Below, piece by piece: positions 1 to 8,837 of a stretch of DNA of 64,000 nt (its first letter is position 1; each line of letters opens with the position of its first letter). The notes beneath the pieces were generated by a model. It ran no database searches and was not told the DNA's origin. It saw only the letters and a program-made list of their open reading frames with translations. The stretch is from Neobacillus sp. FSL H8-0543 (GTDB taxonomy: Bacteria > Bacillota > Bacilli > Bacillales > Cytobacillaceae): assembly GCF_038592905.1 (NCBI RefSeq), contig NZ_CP151943.1:1986501-2050500 (forward strand), written 5' to 3'. The position numbers and the translations under genes were made by a program.

Positions 1-337
1 TCGCTAACGCAGCACCAAAGCCTGCTCCAGGACTAACTCCTAAAATACTAGAACTAACCAATGGATTGCGAAAAACCCCTTGAAACGCAGCACCACTAAC
101 CGCCAGACTCGCACCAACCAGAGCTCCTAATAAAGCCCGAGGCAGTCTTATATTTAGGACGATAGAAGATGCTGTATCCGTGGCTCCCTGGTTAGTTAAG
201 CCCATTTCATTAAAAATGATTGTGAAAACGGTTATTGGATCCAAAGGGTAACGGCCTAATAAGAGAGAGAGGAAAATACAAATCAATGGCAAAACCAGCA
301 ATGAAATGATGAAAATGACCCTTTTTATTTTTTTCAC
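1..337 (-). CDS. FecCD-family iron-siderophore (or cobalamin) ABC transporter permease, N-terminal part
   Basis: This is the first 112 residues of a membrane permease that runs off the left edge of the window. It has an N-terminal membrane segment ([24 protein letters not shown]), then the family-typical [20 protein letters not shown] and [13 protein letters not shown] blocks and [17 protein letters not shown]. These are hallmarks of the BtuC/FecCD family, which forms the channel for ferric siderophores, haem or vitamin B12. The start is GTG at 337. A good AGGAGG (359-364) instead precedes ATG at 348, which opens a four-codon reading frame (M-I-S-R) whose TGA overlaps the GTG, so translational coupling is possible. 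The substrate cannot be told from this fragment. The Ig-like surface protein next to it could be a partner, but that is a guess. Confidence 0.85.
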   Translation of the reverse strand, partial: MKKIKRVIFIISLLVLPLICIFLSLLLGRYPLDPITVFTIIFNEMGLTNQGATDTASSIVLNIRLPRALLGALVGASLAVSGAAFQGVFRNPLVSSSILGVSPGAGFGAALA

Positions 338-555
338 CTACTTATCATAGAAGGTAAACCTCCTAGTGTGCTTTTTTCTTTCTCCTAGGCTCTTTTCTCA
401 AACTTTGTTGCTATGTAGATCGGAACAATGGTATTTTAAGCCATCTTCAGCTATATAAAGCTAATTTATTTAGAGAAAAGAGCTTGCAAACTATATTCGA
501 AGTGTCAAATAGCTATTAAACGTAAAATCCGACTTTTGGGTTTTTCCAACAATCT

Positions 556-1506
556 TTACGAAAAGAGCTTTCTTCTATAAAAGTAAATGATAGATAGAGC
601 AACAACCCCTATAACTACTATCCCAATGATAATAATAGAGTTACTATTATTACTCTTTACTTTTTGATCAGTGGCTGTTTCAGCTGCTGTATAGGGAATA
701 GGTTTCTCTTTTTGTTCATCATTGACTGCTGTTATCATATCCTCTGATTCTGGTTTGTTTTGTTCCTCATTATCGATACTTTTAATATCACTTTCATTGG
801 TTGTGGTTTTCGAGTCAGTTACTGTCGTTTGCTGATCTGTATCAGCTGGTTTCTCATTGGTAGTTGTTTTATTAGCTGTATTTGTTTTATTGGTATTATT
901 AGCTGTATTTGTTTTATTTGTAGAATTTGTTCCATCCGTTTTTATTGTTTCATTACTAGAATTAGTTGTTGGCGGCTTTTGTGTATTTGGTGTTGGGGTC
1001 GCAGGTGTAGTGTTTGTATTATCCTTTACAGGTTTTAAACCTTCAGTTGTAAAGGCAAGCCTGGTTTCTTTCCCTGTTGTTACTCCACTTTTTGACTTTA
1101 AGCCTGAGCTTATGACTAAAGTATAGGTTGTTCCTTGAATAAGATTATCTTTCACCTTAATTAACGCATCGTTTCTACCCTCAGGTTCAATCTGATCATC
1201 CACAAAGATGACATCAATCGGTATACCTACTCCATCTGCGCTAGCCAATGTGAAGCATTTCTTGTTATTTTCATTTACAGTCATATTGACAATATTTTTG
1301 CTAAATGTAAGCTTAATTTCAGGTTTTAAAGAAACACCCGTTGCCCCATTCTGAAGGGTGGAGGAAACTAACATTAAGGGTTCACTCTTACCTCCTCCTG
1401 TACCATCTCCTTCAGCAGAGGTAATTTTTCCACTAAAGGAACTTAGCACCACAAGGATAATTAGGATTAGTTTAATTCTTGATAACAAGTAACCTTTCTT
1501 GTACAT
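556..1506 (-). CDS. Secreted, membrane-anchored protein with an SbsA-type Ig-like domain
   Basis: About 316 residues. The N-terminus is a signal peptide (MYKKGYLL, then a LILIILVVLSSF core ending near TSAEG). One Ig-like domain of the bacterial SbsA/Big_5 type follows (about residues 38-155, from LMLVSSTLQNGATGVSLKPE to ETRLAFTTEG). Next is a long Thr/Asn/Lys-rich linker typical of wall-spanning regions, and a C-terminal membrane helix (SIIIIGIVVIGVVALSIIYF) with a basic tail YRRKLFS. There is no LPXTG motif, so it is probably membrane-anchored with the Ig domain outside. The frame stays open to a TTG at 1554 that lacks a ribosome-binding site. ATG 1506 gives a better signal peptide and has AAAGGA upstream, though 14 nt away. 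It reads toward the FecCD permease, so an accessory role in uptake is possible but unproven. Confidence 0.7.
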   Translation of the reverse strand: MYKKGYLLSRIKLILIILVVLSSFSGKITSAEGDGTGGGKSEPLMLVSSTLQNGATGVSLKPEIKLTFSKNIVNMTVNENNKKCFTLASADGVGIPIDVIFVDDQIEPEGRNDALIKVKDNLIQGTTYTLVISSGLKSKSGVTTGKETRLAFTTEGLKPVKDNTNTTPATPTPNTQKPPTTNSSNETIKTDGTNSTNKTNTANNTNKTNTANKTTTNEKPADTDQQTTVTDSKTTTNESDIKSIDNEEQNKPESEDMITAVNDEQKEKPIPYTAAETATDQKVKSNNSNSIIIIGIVVIGVVALSIIYFYRRKLFS

Positions 1507-1778
1507 GTACCTTTGCTCAGTCCTTTCTATTATTTTTTTAAATGAAAGATTCAAATTGAATCGAATTTTATCTGTTTAATACTAGATTTGCTTAGAAAAT
1601 ATAATATATATATCCCTAAAACACACTTTCGAAATTAAATATAGGAAATTTTACTAATTATTCCTATGATTTAAATCACTATTTTACCAAGTTTCATTCA
1701 GTTTTGTTTAGTTTTGTCTAGTTTTGTTGATTTTTGTTCACTTTTATCAAGTAACGTTAGGTTCAGGCAGCAACTTTC

Positions 1779-1812
1779 TGATCAGGGGGACGGTTCCTGT
1801 CCCCCTGGTCCT
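1779..1812. repeat. REP-like palindrome, GGGACGGTTCCTGTCCCC type
   Basis: A short GC-rich imperfect palindrome centred on GGACGGTTCCTGTCCCC sits between two surface-protein genes in AT-rich DNA. Related cores occur at about 3541, 16930, 27600 and 38930. Just upstream, 1690-1755 is a degenerate T-rich stretch with repeated GTTTTGTTTAGTTTTG-like words. Confidence 0.55.
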
Positions 1813-1814
1813 AT

Positions 1815-1848
1815 CAAAAAAACCTTCCTTTAGAGAAAAAGGAAGGTA
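1815..1848 (-). terminator. Rho-independent terminator of the D,D-carboxypeptidase gene
   Basis: On the minus strand ACCTTCCTTT and AAAGGAAGGT pair around a short loop and are followed by seven T residues, just downstream of the stop at 1867. Confidence 0.8.
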
Positions 1849-1866
1849 AACAGTTACAATAAAAAT

Positions 1867-3060
1867 CTAGAATTCTCCTAAATACTCCTCCAATGTTAAG
1901 CCACTATTGTATACCTTGGTAGCAAGGTTAACACCTAGATAGCGAAAATGCCATGATTCATACATATAGCCAGTAATATGTTCTTTACCTGGTGGGTACC
2001 GTAAAATGAAACCATATTGATGGGCGTTTTTAGCTAACCACTTTGCTTCAGGAGTATTATCAAATCCTTCATTAACCCAGGTGGAGCTGTTCCTTCCACC
2101 GATATCGAAGGCTAATCCAGTTTGATGCTCACTATAACCAGGATAGGCAGAAAAACGGTTCGCCTCTGCTTGACCATACAAATTTACGTATCTCCAATAA
2201 AGGCCTTTCTGATACTCAAAGGATCGATAGCCACTCGCAATGTTTAGTGTGTAACCTTGTTTGGCTGCTGCACTTTTCATTTGTTCATATGCAGATCGTG
2301 CTTGAGGATTTTCTCCCGTACCATAGTTACTAGGTAGGCCATGATGCTTGTTTACAAGCAAGACTCCTTGTAGATAATAGGGAGTGGTTGTATCTTGAAT
2401 CCATTGTCCCGAATAGCCAACATAATAGTTGCCAATTTTCGTGTTTGCAGCCATTATTCCACTTGGATAAGTGTAGTAATACTTATTGTTAGCCACAAAC
2501 CAACCGACGGCCATATCTCCATACGGTTTTAAGTAGTACCATTTTCCACCTTGATATAACCAGCCTATTTTCATTTCACCTGAAGGATTTAAAAAATACC
2601 ATTTGTTATTATCTAGAGCCCAGCCGGTTTGCATATCACCATGATGGCTAAGATAATACCACTTGTTTGAAGTATAAATCCAGCCAGTTTTCATGGCGCC
2701 GTGTTTGTCAAGGAAATACCATTTATGGTTATTTCGCACCCAGCCTGTACTCATGATGCCAGTTTCCGGCTGGAGATAATACCAGGTACTCCCCGTTAAG
2801 ATCCAACCTGTGGCCTTATTGTTATTAATGTAGTAGTACCAATCATTTTCTTCAAACTTCCACCCGCTTTTAGGTTCTGCTGGTTCTGCTGGTTCTGCTG
2901 GTTCCGCTGGTTCTGCTGGTTCCGCTGGTTCCGCTGGTTCCGCTGGTTCCGCTGGTTCTGCTGGTTCTGCAGATTCAGCAGCTTCAGCTTGATCGGAATG
3001 TAGATATATTGGTGTTAAACATAGCAAAATCAGTCCAATCGTAAGCATAAATTTCTTCAA
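1867..3060 (-). CDS. VanY/LdcB-type D-alanyl-D-alanine carboxypeptidase with wall-binding repeats
   Basis: 397-residue secreted peptidoglycan enzyme. The signal peptide (MKKFMLTIGLILLCLTPIYL) is followed by about 11 Ala-Glu-Pro repeats, encoded by a 9-bp tandem repeat at about 2873-2972. Seven or so roughly 20-residue aromatic wall/choline-binding-type repeats of the form GW..NN.KWYFLD..G.M.T come next. The C-terminal half is a VanY domain: SGYRS, then SEHQTGLAFDIGG with the zinc His and Asp, and ESWHFRY with the catalytic Glu and zinc His. It should trim the terminal D-Ala of peptidoglycan stem peptides outside the cell. The start is TTG at 3060, ten bases after AGGAGG; ATG four codons in is the only alternative. 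The terminal repeat ends MAANTKIGNYYVG, much like the end of the phosphoesterase protein at 21.6 kb, so the two share a wall-targeting module. Confidence 0.88.
   Translation of the reverse strand: MKKFMLTIGLILLCLTPIYLHSDQAEAAESAEPAEPAEPAEPAEPAEPAEPAEPAEPAEPAEPKSGWKFEENDWYYYINNNKATGWILTGSTWYYLQPETGIMSTGWVRNNHKWYFLDKHGAMKTGWIYTSNKWYYLSHHGDMQTGWALDNNKWYFLNPSGEMKIGWLYQGGKWYYLKPYGDMAVGWFVANNKYYYTYPSGIMAANTKIGNYYVGYSGQWIQDTTTPYYLQGVLLVNKHHGLPSNYGTGENPQARSAYEQMKSAAAKQGYTLNIASGYRSFEYQKGLYWRYVNLYGQAEANRFSAYPGYSEHQTGLAFDIGGRNSSTWVNEGFDNTPEAKWLAKNAHQYGFILRYPPGKEHITGYMYESWHFRYLGVNLATKVYNSGLTLEEYLGEF
2873..2972 (-). repeat. 9-bp coding microsatellite encoding (Ala-Glu-Pro)n
   Basis: About eleven tandem copies of TCTGCTGGT/TCCGCTGGT (plus-strand view) encode the Pro-rich spacer between signal peptide and wall-binding repeats. 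Only C/T synonymous differences separate the units, so the array is young and could change length by slippage without breaking the frame. Confidence 0.85.
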
Positions 3061-3215
3061 TATATGTATTCCTCCTACCTTATATTTTCCAATAATATGA
3101 TACTACAAAAATAGTAATATCGCATGTAAACATTGGATAAGAGAAGGTAAATCCTTACAATTATAAATTCATGAACACGGAATTTCCTTTTAACCCAGAG
3201 GAAAGCGAAAAGGAT

Positions 3216-3478
3216 ATGATTAGTAGAAAATGTATTAACCAATCGTTTGATTAAATATTGCTATAACCCTTTGGTTAAACGAACTCAGTCCAGTTTGTTT
3301 GAAAATTCCCTGTCGATGATAGGTCCCAATCTTCGATAACGATCCTCAATATTAATTAATAAAAACGATTAACCTACAAAAATCGGCACGTTTCGATACT
3401 ACACAAACGTTTGATTAAAACTGCACTCGCCACCGATAAACAAAGAGTTTCTATAAGAAAATACGTCGAAACCTGTAT
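3216..3478 (+). repeat. Dispersed repeat element A, 5'-truncated copy 1
   Basis: Matches the central and right parts of the copies at 27681-28135 and 60829-61286. Shared blocks include AATCGTTTGATTAAAT, CCTGTCGATGAT, AACCTACAAAAA and GATACTACACAAACG followed by TTTGATTAAAA. No convincing gene is present; the 67-codon minus-strand frame here has no ribosome-binding site and no family look. The rest of the 612-bp gap 3061-3672 holds only a REP-like core near 3541 and the terminator at 3624. Confidence 0.75.
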
Positions 3479-3623
3479 GGCGTAGAGACGGTTCCTTATA
3501 CTGAATCTCAAGTACCAGAGTAAAGCTACGTCTTCAAATTGCCCCCAGAACCGTCCCCGTAGTTTCCTCATAATCAAAGTTTAAAAAGTATGGAACACTT
3601 TGCTTTTTAAAAACAATTTTCAC

Positions 3624-3658
3624 AAAAAAACTCCCTAAGCCCACAGCTTTGGGAGTTT
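3624..3658 (-). terminator. Rho-independent terminator of the large Ig-repeat protein gene
   Basis: On the minus strand AAACTCCC and GGGAGTTT pair and are followed by a run of T, 15-50 bases after the stop at 3673. Confidence 0.8.
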
Positions 3659-3672
3659 CCTTATTAAAATCC

Positions 3673-6600
3673 TTATCTCCATACTCCATTACTATCAAAA
3701 TAGTACCATTTTCCTGATATATAAGTCCTGCCAGTCTGCATGGCGCCGCCGCTCTTGAAGTAGTACCACTTGCCGCCGGTATAAAGCCAGCCTGTTTGCA
3801 TCGCACCGCTGCCCTTGAAATAATACCAAGTGGAGCCGCTTTGCAGCCAGCCTGTTTGCATCGCACCGCTGCTCTTGAAGTAATACCAAGTGGAGCCGCT
3901 TTGCAGCCAGCCTGTTTGCATCGCACCGCTGCCCTTGAAGTAATACCAAGTGGAGCCGCTTTGCAGCCAGCCTGTTTGCATCGCACCACTGCCCTTGAAG
4001 TAATACCAAGTACTGCCGTCTTGCAGCCAGCCTGTTTTCATTACACCGTCAGCGGCAAAATAATACCAAATACCGCCATCTTTAAACCAGCCAACCTTCT
4101 CTTCTCCAGTTGTAAGGTCATAGAAATACCATTTACCATCTTGTAGAACCCATCCGGATAAACTCACCTTGGAAACAACCACTTTGGCTGCTTGACTCAC
4201 GTTTCCAGCTTGGTCTCTGGCAGTAACCGATAACTCAGTTCCAGCTGTTTGAGCAGGAACCTTCACGGTATATTTGCCGTCTGTTCCGGCAACCCCCGTA
4301 CCAACCAAACTGCCATTCGCTTCCACTTCCACTGTTGATCCGGCTTCAGCTGTTCCTGTTACCACCGTGCTTTTATTATCAACCTCGTTTACAGTTGGTT
4401 TTACAGGCGCCGTTGTGTCCTTCACCACGATAGTCATATATTCACTTACATGTCCCACTTTGTCTGTAACGAATACAACAATTTCAGTTCCCGCTTTTTG
4501 AACACCAATATGGTAGTTAAATGCACCATCGTTGCCTAGCGTAGCCGAAATGGACAACGTCTCTCCTACTCTTACCTCAATGGAACTGTTTGCTTCCGCA
4601 TGCCCGCTCACATAAGTATCTTTATCCGTAACTTCATTGACTACCGGTTTCGCAGGTGCGGTGACATCCTTAACAACTACTGATGCCTCTTCGCTGACAT
4701 TTCCATCCTTGTCTGTTGCCGTTATTTTTAAAATAGCATCTGCCTTCGGAAGGGAAATCGCAAGAGAAAACCTGCCGTCTGCTCCGACGGTACCTGAGCC
4801 AATGACTGTGTCGGATTGTTTCACTTCAATGGAAGCTCCCGGCTCCGCCTGGCCCGTAACCGTCCTATCTTTATCAGTTACCTCGTTCACAACCGGTGCG
4901 GCAGGCGCAGTGGCGTCTCTCACGACAACCTTGGCACCTTCACTGAGGTTTCCTGCTTCGTCTTTTACTGTAAAAATTAAAGTTGTTCCCGCTTTTTGCT
5001 GTGGGAAGCTCACATCAAAGTCGCCATTTTTATCAGTACTTCCAGTACCGACCACATTTCCGTCCACACTTACTTCTACGATGGAGTTTGGTTCTGCCTT
5101 ACCCCATGCCGTCGTATCCCATTCCGTAACGGCGTATACTACTGGTTTAGCAGGTGCAGTGACGTCTTTTACAAAGACAATCGCTGCTTCACTGATATTT
5201 CCAGCCTGATCCGCCGCGGTCACTGCTAATTCTTGCCCTGCTTTTTGGACAGGAATCGATACCGAGAACTTCCCATCGGTTTCAGCTGTTCCGAAACCGA
5301 TAACAGAACCATTCGTTTGAACCTCGACCACTGCACCTGGTTCCGTTTCCCCTGTAACCGTGGTATCTTTATCCGTTACTTCATCGACCTGCAGTAGAGC
5401 AGGTGCTGTTACATCCTTTACCACTACGGTTGTATTTTCGCTAACATTCCCCGCATCATCAGTGGCGGTTACTTCTAGACTTGTTCCTGCCTTTTGCTTT
5501 GGAATAGTAACAGAGAAGGAACCTGTACTCGTTGCAGACCCCGTTGCAACGACAGCAGCATTGGTACGAATCTCAATCGTTGCAGAGGCCTCCGCTGTAC
5601 CAGTGACCACTTCAGATAATTCAGTGACTTCATTTACACCAGGTTTAGCTGGGGGTGTACTATCGATAACTTTCACGGTCACAGAATCACTGGCCATTCC
5701 GTTTTGATCAATCTGGTACACTCGGATGTTGGTATTTTTCGTCATCTTGTTAGGAATCTGATAACTAAAGGTGCCGTCAGCACCTGCCTGCACTGTAAAA
5801 TAATACATTTCATCCATAATAATTTTTACTGTATGTCCTGGTGACGCCTTTCCCTTCACCACTCGCTCATCATTATTGATCGTTTCAACAATTGGCTTCG
5901 TTGGAAAGCTAAAGGAGATGGTTCCCTCTGCTTTTGCTTGTAAAATCGGATCGACCAGGATAGTGTCATCCCCGCCTAGTTTGACCTCTTTGATCATGTT
6001 CAAATTGGTGGTTCCCCAGTAATTATTGGTTAGATCTAATTTAGCTCCCTCAGGGCTTGTAAAAGAAAGAATGTTTGGCAGACTTTCCGGTGTGATAAAG
6101 TTGTTATTCTTTACCGCATAAACCGGTACCTCATCATAGCCCTGAATTCGCAAAACAGGTTCATAATTAAGACCAGCCTGCTCATACCTTTGAGAATCCA
6201 TCACAAACGTATTGTTTCTGATCCCCGGAGCATACCAGTTCCCTTTTTGGATGTAATTAAGGGTTTGAGAAAAATAAAGCGGTGCATTCAAGAACAAACT
6301 ACGCTCGATTGTGCCAGTTGCCGCATGAAAGTTGGTATTAATTACTTTAGAATCATAAATATTCAATTCCTCAATTTGGATATATAACATGTTTTTATTT
6401 TTATTTAAATTTAAAAATTGTGCGTACTGAAAATATCCTTTGACACCCATTACCGGAACCTCCCGGAAGGTAATTGGGGCATCCACACGACCGACTGCGT
6501 ACATGTGCTGGCTAATTTTAATACGGGGGTAGTTGCTATCTTTTGCAATAAACTCAACCCCGGGTTCCACTTGCACAAATGGATTGGTAAAGGAAACCTC

Positions 6601-7923
6601 GCCATTTATTAGATAGGGACTATCCTCAGCGTAAATAACCGCATTTGAATAAGAGCCAGATAGCTCTGTGGGAGTTCCCTTCGGTGCCACTGTTACATGT
6701 CTCACTTCACTTTCATTTCCTTCAAAGTCGATGGCGGTCACAATAAACTGATCGCCGACCTCTTGTTTAGGGACATCAATCGAAAATTGAAGATTGTCAT
6801 CGGTGTGACCTTGAGCAATAGGCTTGGAGTTATAATCCCTTTTGATAAAAATGGTGGAAGACTCATTGGTAGATCCTTTCACCTTTGTCGTTAACTCATT
6901 CACTGTATAAAGCTCAGGCGTGTTTGGTGCAATGACATCCCAAATCTCGGCGTAAGTGTAGCCGGCTTCAGGAGCCTGCCCCTTCATGCTAATGTACAGT
7001 CCGCTGGCAAAACTGCCGCCCTCCAGCTTATCGGCTAACTGGATACTGAATCGCATATTCTCGCCAACGATGCCTGTTCCATACAACTGTTCTTGATTCG
7101 TATCATAGATCGAGATGGTCGCACCAATCTCTCCATAACCGGTAATGACATCACTATTTTCGTTCGTCACCCGGTTAATTTTCGGCTTTGCAGCAGCTTC
7201 TGTACCAATTTCATGGAACCAAGGCCCTTGCAAAATTAACTCCCCGTAGCCTCGATAGCCGTCCCAGCCATCTTTTACATAGAAGGTGTTATTACCTTTT
7301 AGAATAATGGTGCCATTGTTGGTGAAGGTAAAGCCGTTCGATTTAATCGTAGAGTCTTCAATAATCAGTGTGTCGTTATTGGTAAAATCACTCGTTAACT
7401 CTACTACTCTATCTTTCCATACCGTTCCTTGATAGGTTTTCTCTTGGATTTGGCTGCTGTCAGCCGGCGGAACGATATCGATCAACAGCGCATTCCAATT
7501 GAAAAATTCACCGATTAAATGCCGATCGTAGTTCTGGGAGTAAATTCGTGAATGGCCGGCGGTATCTTCTACAATAATCCGGTCTGCAATCCAACTCGAA
7601 CCAATCCACGAAGGCTCGTCCACCTTTCTGTAGCCGACCCATTGTCCGGCACTAGCATCATAGTTCAAAGTCATGACAAACGTAGACATGGAAGTCGTGC
7701 TTTTCATTTGTATCCTAATTTTATCCACTTCATAGCCTTGATGATCAACCCTGGCATAAGCTGAGATAGTATCACCATACCTCACTTCTCGATCATTACC
7801 GAAGTAAACATCATACAGTTTCGGGTAATAATTATCCGCTGTAGTCGCCGCTGAACCAATACCCATTGGTAACAATGTAACCAGCAGCATGAAAACTAAT
7901 AAACCTGAAAATATTTTTCGCAT
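3673..7923 (-). CDS. Large secreted Ig-repeat surface protein with wall-binding repeats
   Basis: 1416 residues. The signal peptide (MRKIFSGLLVFMLLVTLLPM...GSAAT) leads into a unique region of about 250 residues. Two diverged Ig-like domains follow, then a segment of irregular beta-strand-rich sequence with many Asn/Tyr and INGEVSFTNPFVQVEPG-type turns (about 420-680), reminiscent of a right-handed beta-helix. Next come seven regular Big_6-type Ig repeats of about 85 residues, each opening VVNEVTDKDT.VTG.AEPG and closing with ATD.AGNVSE. The C-terminus has eight 20-residue wall-binding repeats (TGWLQSGSTWYYFKGSGAMQ). It is most likely an adhesin or surface scaffold bound non-covalently to wall polymers; I see no catalytic motif. 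ATG 7923 is preceded by AGGTGGGG. Plus-strand and frame-shifted open frames over the repeats are shadows. Confidence 0.85.
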   Translation of the reverse strand: MRKIFSGLLVFMLLVTLLPMGIGSAATTADNYYPKLYDVYFGNDREVRYGDTISAYARVDHQGYEVDKIRIQMKSTTSMSTFVMTLNYDASAGQWVGYRKVDEPSWIGSSWIADRIIVEDTAGHSRIYSQNYDRHLIGEFFNWNALLIDIVPPADSSQIQEKTYQGTVWKDRVVELTSDFTNNDTLIIEDSTIKSNGFTFTNNGTIILKGNNTFYVKDGWDGYRGYGELILQGPWFHEIGTEAAAKPKINRVTNENSDVITGYGEIGATISIYDTNQEQLYGTGIVGENMRFSIQLADKLEGGSFASGLYISMKGQAPEAGYTYAEIWDVIAPNTPELYTVNELTTKVKGSTNESSTIFIKRDYNSKPIAQGHTDDNLQFSIDVPKQEVGDQFIVTAIDFEGNESEVRHVTVAPKGTPTELSGSYSNAVIYAEDSPYLINGEVSFTNPFVQVEPGVEFIAKDSNYPRIKISQHMYAVGRVDAPITFREVPVMGVKGYFQYAQFLNLNKNKNMLYIQIEELNIYDSKVINTNFHAATGTIERSLFLNAPLYFSQTLNYIQKGNWYAPGIRNNTFVMDSQRYEQAGLNYEPVLRIQGYDEVPVYAVKNNNFITPESLPNILSFTSPEGAKLDLTNNYWGTTNLNMIKEVKLGGDDTILVDPILQAKAEGTISFSFPTKPIVETINNDERVVKGKASPGHTVKIIMDEMYYFTVQAGADGTFSYQIPNKMTKNTNIRVYQIDQNGMASDSVTVKVIDSTPPAKPGVNEVTELSEVVTGTAEASATIEIRTNAAVVATGSATSTGSFSVTIPKQKAGTSLEVTATDDAGNVSENTTVVVKDVTAPALLQVDEVTDKDTTVTGETEPGAVVEVQTNGSVIGFGTAETDGKFSVSIPVQKAGQELAVTAADQAGNISEAAIVFVKDVTAPAKPVVYAVTEWDTTAWGKAEPNSIVEVSVDGNVVGTGSTDKNGDFDVSFPQQKAGTTLIFTVKDEAGNLSEGAKVVVRDATAPAAPVVNEVTDKDRTVTGQAEPGASIEVKQSDTVIGSGTVGADGRFSLAISLPKADAILKITATDKDGNVSEEASVVVKDVTAPAKPVVNEVTDKDTYVSGHAEANSSIEVRVGETLSISATLGNDGAFNYHIGVQKAGTEIVVFVTDKVGHVSEYMTIVVKDTTAPVKPTVNEVDNKSTVVTGTAEAGSTVEVEANGSLVGTGVAGTDGKYTVKVPAQTAGTELSVTARDQAGNVSQAAKVVVSKVSLSGWVLQDGKWYFYDLTTGEEKVGWFKDGGIWYYFAADGVMKTGWLQDGSTWYYFKGSGAMQTGWLQSGSTWYYFKGSGAMQTGWLQSGSTWYYFKSSGAMQTGWLQSGSTWYYFKGSGAMQTGWLYTGGKWYYFKSGGAMQTGRTYISGKWYYFDSNGVWR
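3781..4020 (-). repeat. Near-identical 60-bp tandem repeats coding for wall-binding modules
   Basis: Four consecutive 60-bp units differ at only a few positions; unit boundaries fall at 3781, 3841, 3901 and 3961. Each encodes one GWLQSGSTWYYFKGSGAMQT module. Such near identity at the DNA level implies recent duplication or gene conversion. Confidence 0.9.
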
Positions 7924-8064
7924 TTCCCCACCTGTTTCCTATTTAATCTAGTATTATATTCCTATATAATATTTTAACTTATTTTATAATATTTTAATAA
8001 CTTTTTACTAGGTAGATGTTGGAAAGCCCAATGAATTCCTTTCCCCTTATAACACTGGCTAGAT

Positions 8065-8158
8065 GTAACAACCTCTCGACAACCGTCGCTCCTCAAAAAT
8101 CATCCAAACCCCTCCATAACAGCAAAAACACCAAATCCAATCAAACGTTAGATTACAT
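8065..8158 (+). repeat. Dispersed repeat element A, left-end fragment (copy 2)
   Basis: Carries the left-end blocks CCTCTCGACAA, CTCCTCAAAAATCA, AAACCCCTCCATAACA and CCAATCAAACGTT, all shared with the copies at 27.7, 35.1 and 60.8 kb. It then breaks off into a degenerate unit of the 52-bp beta family (8178-8234). Confidence 0.75.
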
Positions 8159-8177
8159 TCACCCCCACCACTGTTAA

Positions 8178-8234
8178 ACCTTATCTCATGGACCGTAAGC
8201 TCTGTCATAGTACGAGTTAGGTCGATGAAACCGT
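8178..8234 (+). repeat. Single degenerate unit of the 52-bp beta family
   Basis: Contains AACCTTATCTCATGGACCG, then TAAGCTCTG and AGGTCGATGAAACCG, the same blocks in the same order as the array at 21075-21530. It lies directly between element A copy 2 and the alpha array. Confidence 0.65.
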
Positions 8235-8263
8235 TTGGGTAGGGAAAATGGAGAAGCGCTCAC

Positions 8264-8592
8264 CATGAAGGGTTCATGAAGCACATTCAGGTAGAGAAAA
8301 ATAATAAAGTTGTCCTCATGAAGGGTTCATGAAGCCCATTTAGGTAAGAAAAACAATATAGTTGTCCTCATGAAGGGTTCATGAAGCCCATTCAGGTAAG
8401 AAAAACAATATAGTTGTCCTCATGAAGGGTTCATGAAGCACATTCAGGTAGAGAAAAATAATAAAGTTGTCCTCATGAAGGGTTCATGAAGCACATTTAG
8501 GTAAGAAAAACAATATAGTTGTCCTCATGAAGGGTTCATGAAGCCCATTTAGGTAAGAAAAACAATATAGTTGTCCTCATGAAGGGTTCACA
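8264..8592 (+). repeat. 52-bp tandem array, alpha family (array 1)
   Basis: Six full units and a partial seventh start at 8264, 8317, 8369, 8421, 8474, 8526 and 8578, so the period is 52 (twice 53). Each unit begins with TCATGAA-GGG-TTCATGA, a perfect inverted repeat with a 3-base loop, and continues GCACATTCAGGTAAGAAAAA...GTTGTCC. The same family forms array 2 at 27014-27593. It lies between the divergent starts of the Ig-repeat gene (7923) and GH101 (8838), is non-coding, and has no spacers of CRISPR type. The rest of this 914-bp gap holds a REP-like GGTACCTGTCACC core at 8599. Confidence 0.92.
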
Positions 8593-8837
8593 CTGGATGG
8601 TACCTGTCACCTGCTTCGTTTTGTGAATAATCCCATTGTTCGCATTTTTATTGACTATTACCAAAAAAAACAATATTCCTAAAAAAGAGGACAACTTCTC
8701 TCTTGTTTAGGCGCTTTAACAAAAGTAACCTTGAGTAAGAATAGAAGCTCGTATTTGTTGTTGGTTTTAATATATTTCCAACTACTATGCAGGTATCACC
8801 TTCTATTAAAGTATTAAATTCAAGGGAGGGTATTTTT

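Noticed and set aside
3374..3577. 67-codon minus-strand frame
   Set aside because: It runs through repeat element A and a REP-like site, has no binding site, and the other element A copies do not keep the frame.
3534..4146. Overlapping open frames of 104-151 codons on both strands over the wall-binding repeats
   Set aside because: They are frame-shifted or antisense readings of the 60-bp repeats of the large surface protein; their repetitive text just mirrors that DNA.
4274..5707. Plus-strand open frames of 75-190 codons opposite the Ig repeats
   Set aside because: Thr/Ser/Val-rich antisense shadows of the Ig domains, without ribosome-binding sites.
8264..8592. Possible CRISPR array (regular repeats of constant period)
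   Set aside because: Units follow each other directly with no unique spacers, and no cas genes lie near; the same holds for the arrays at 21.1, 27.0 and 41.0 kb.
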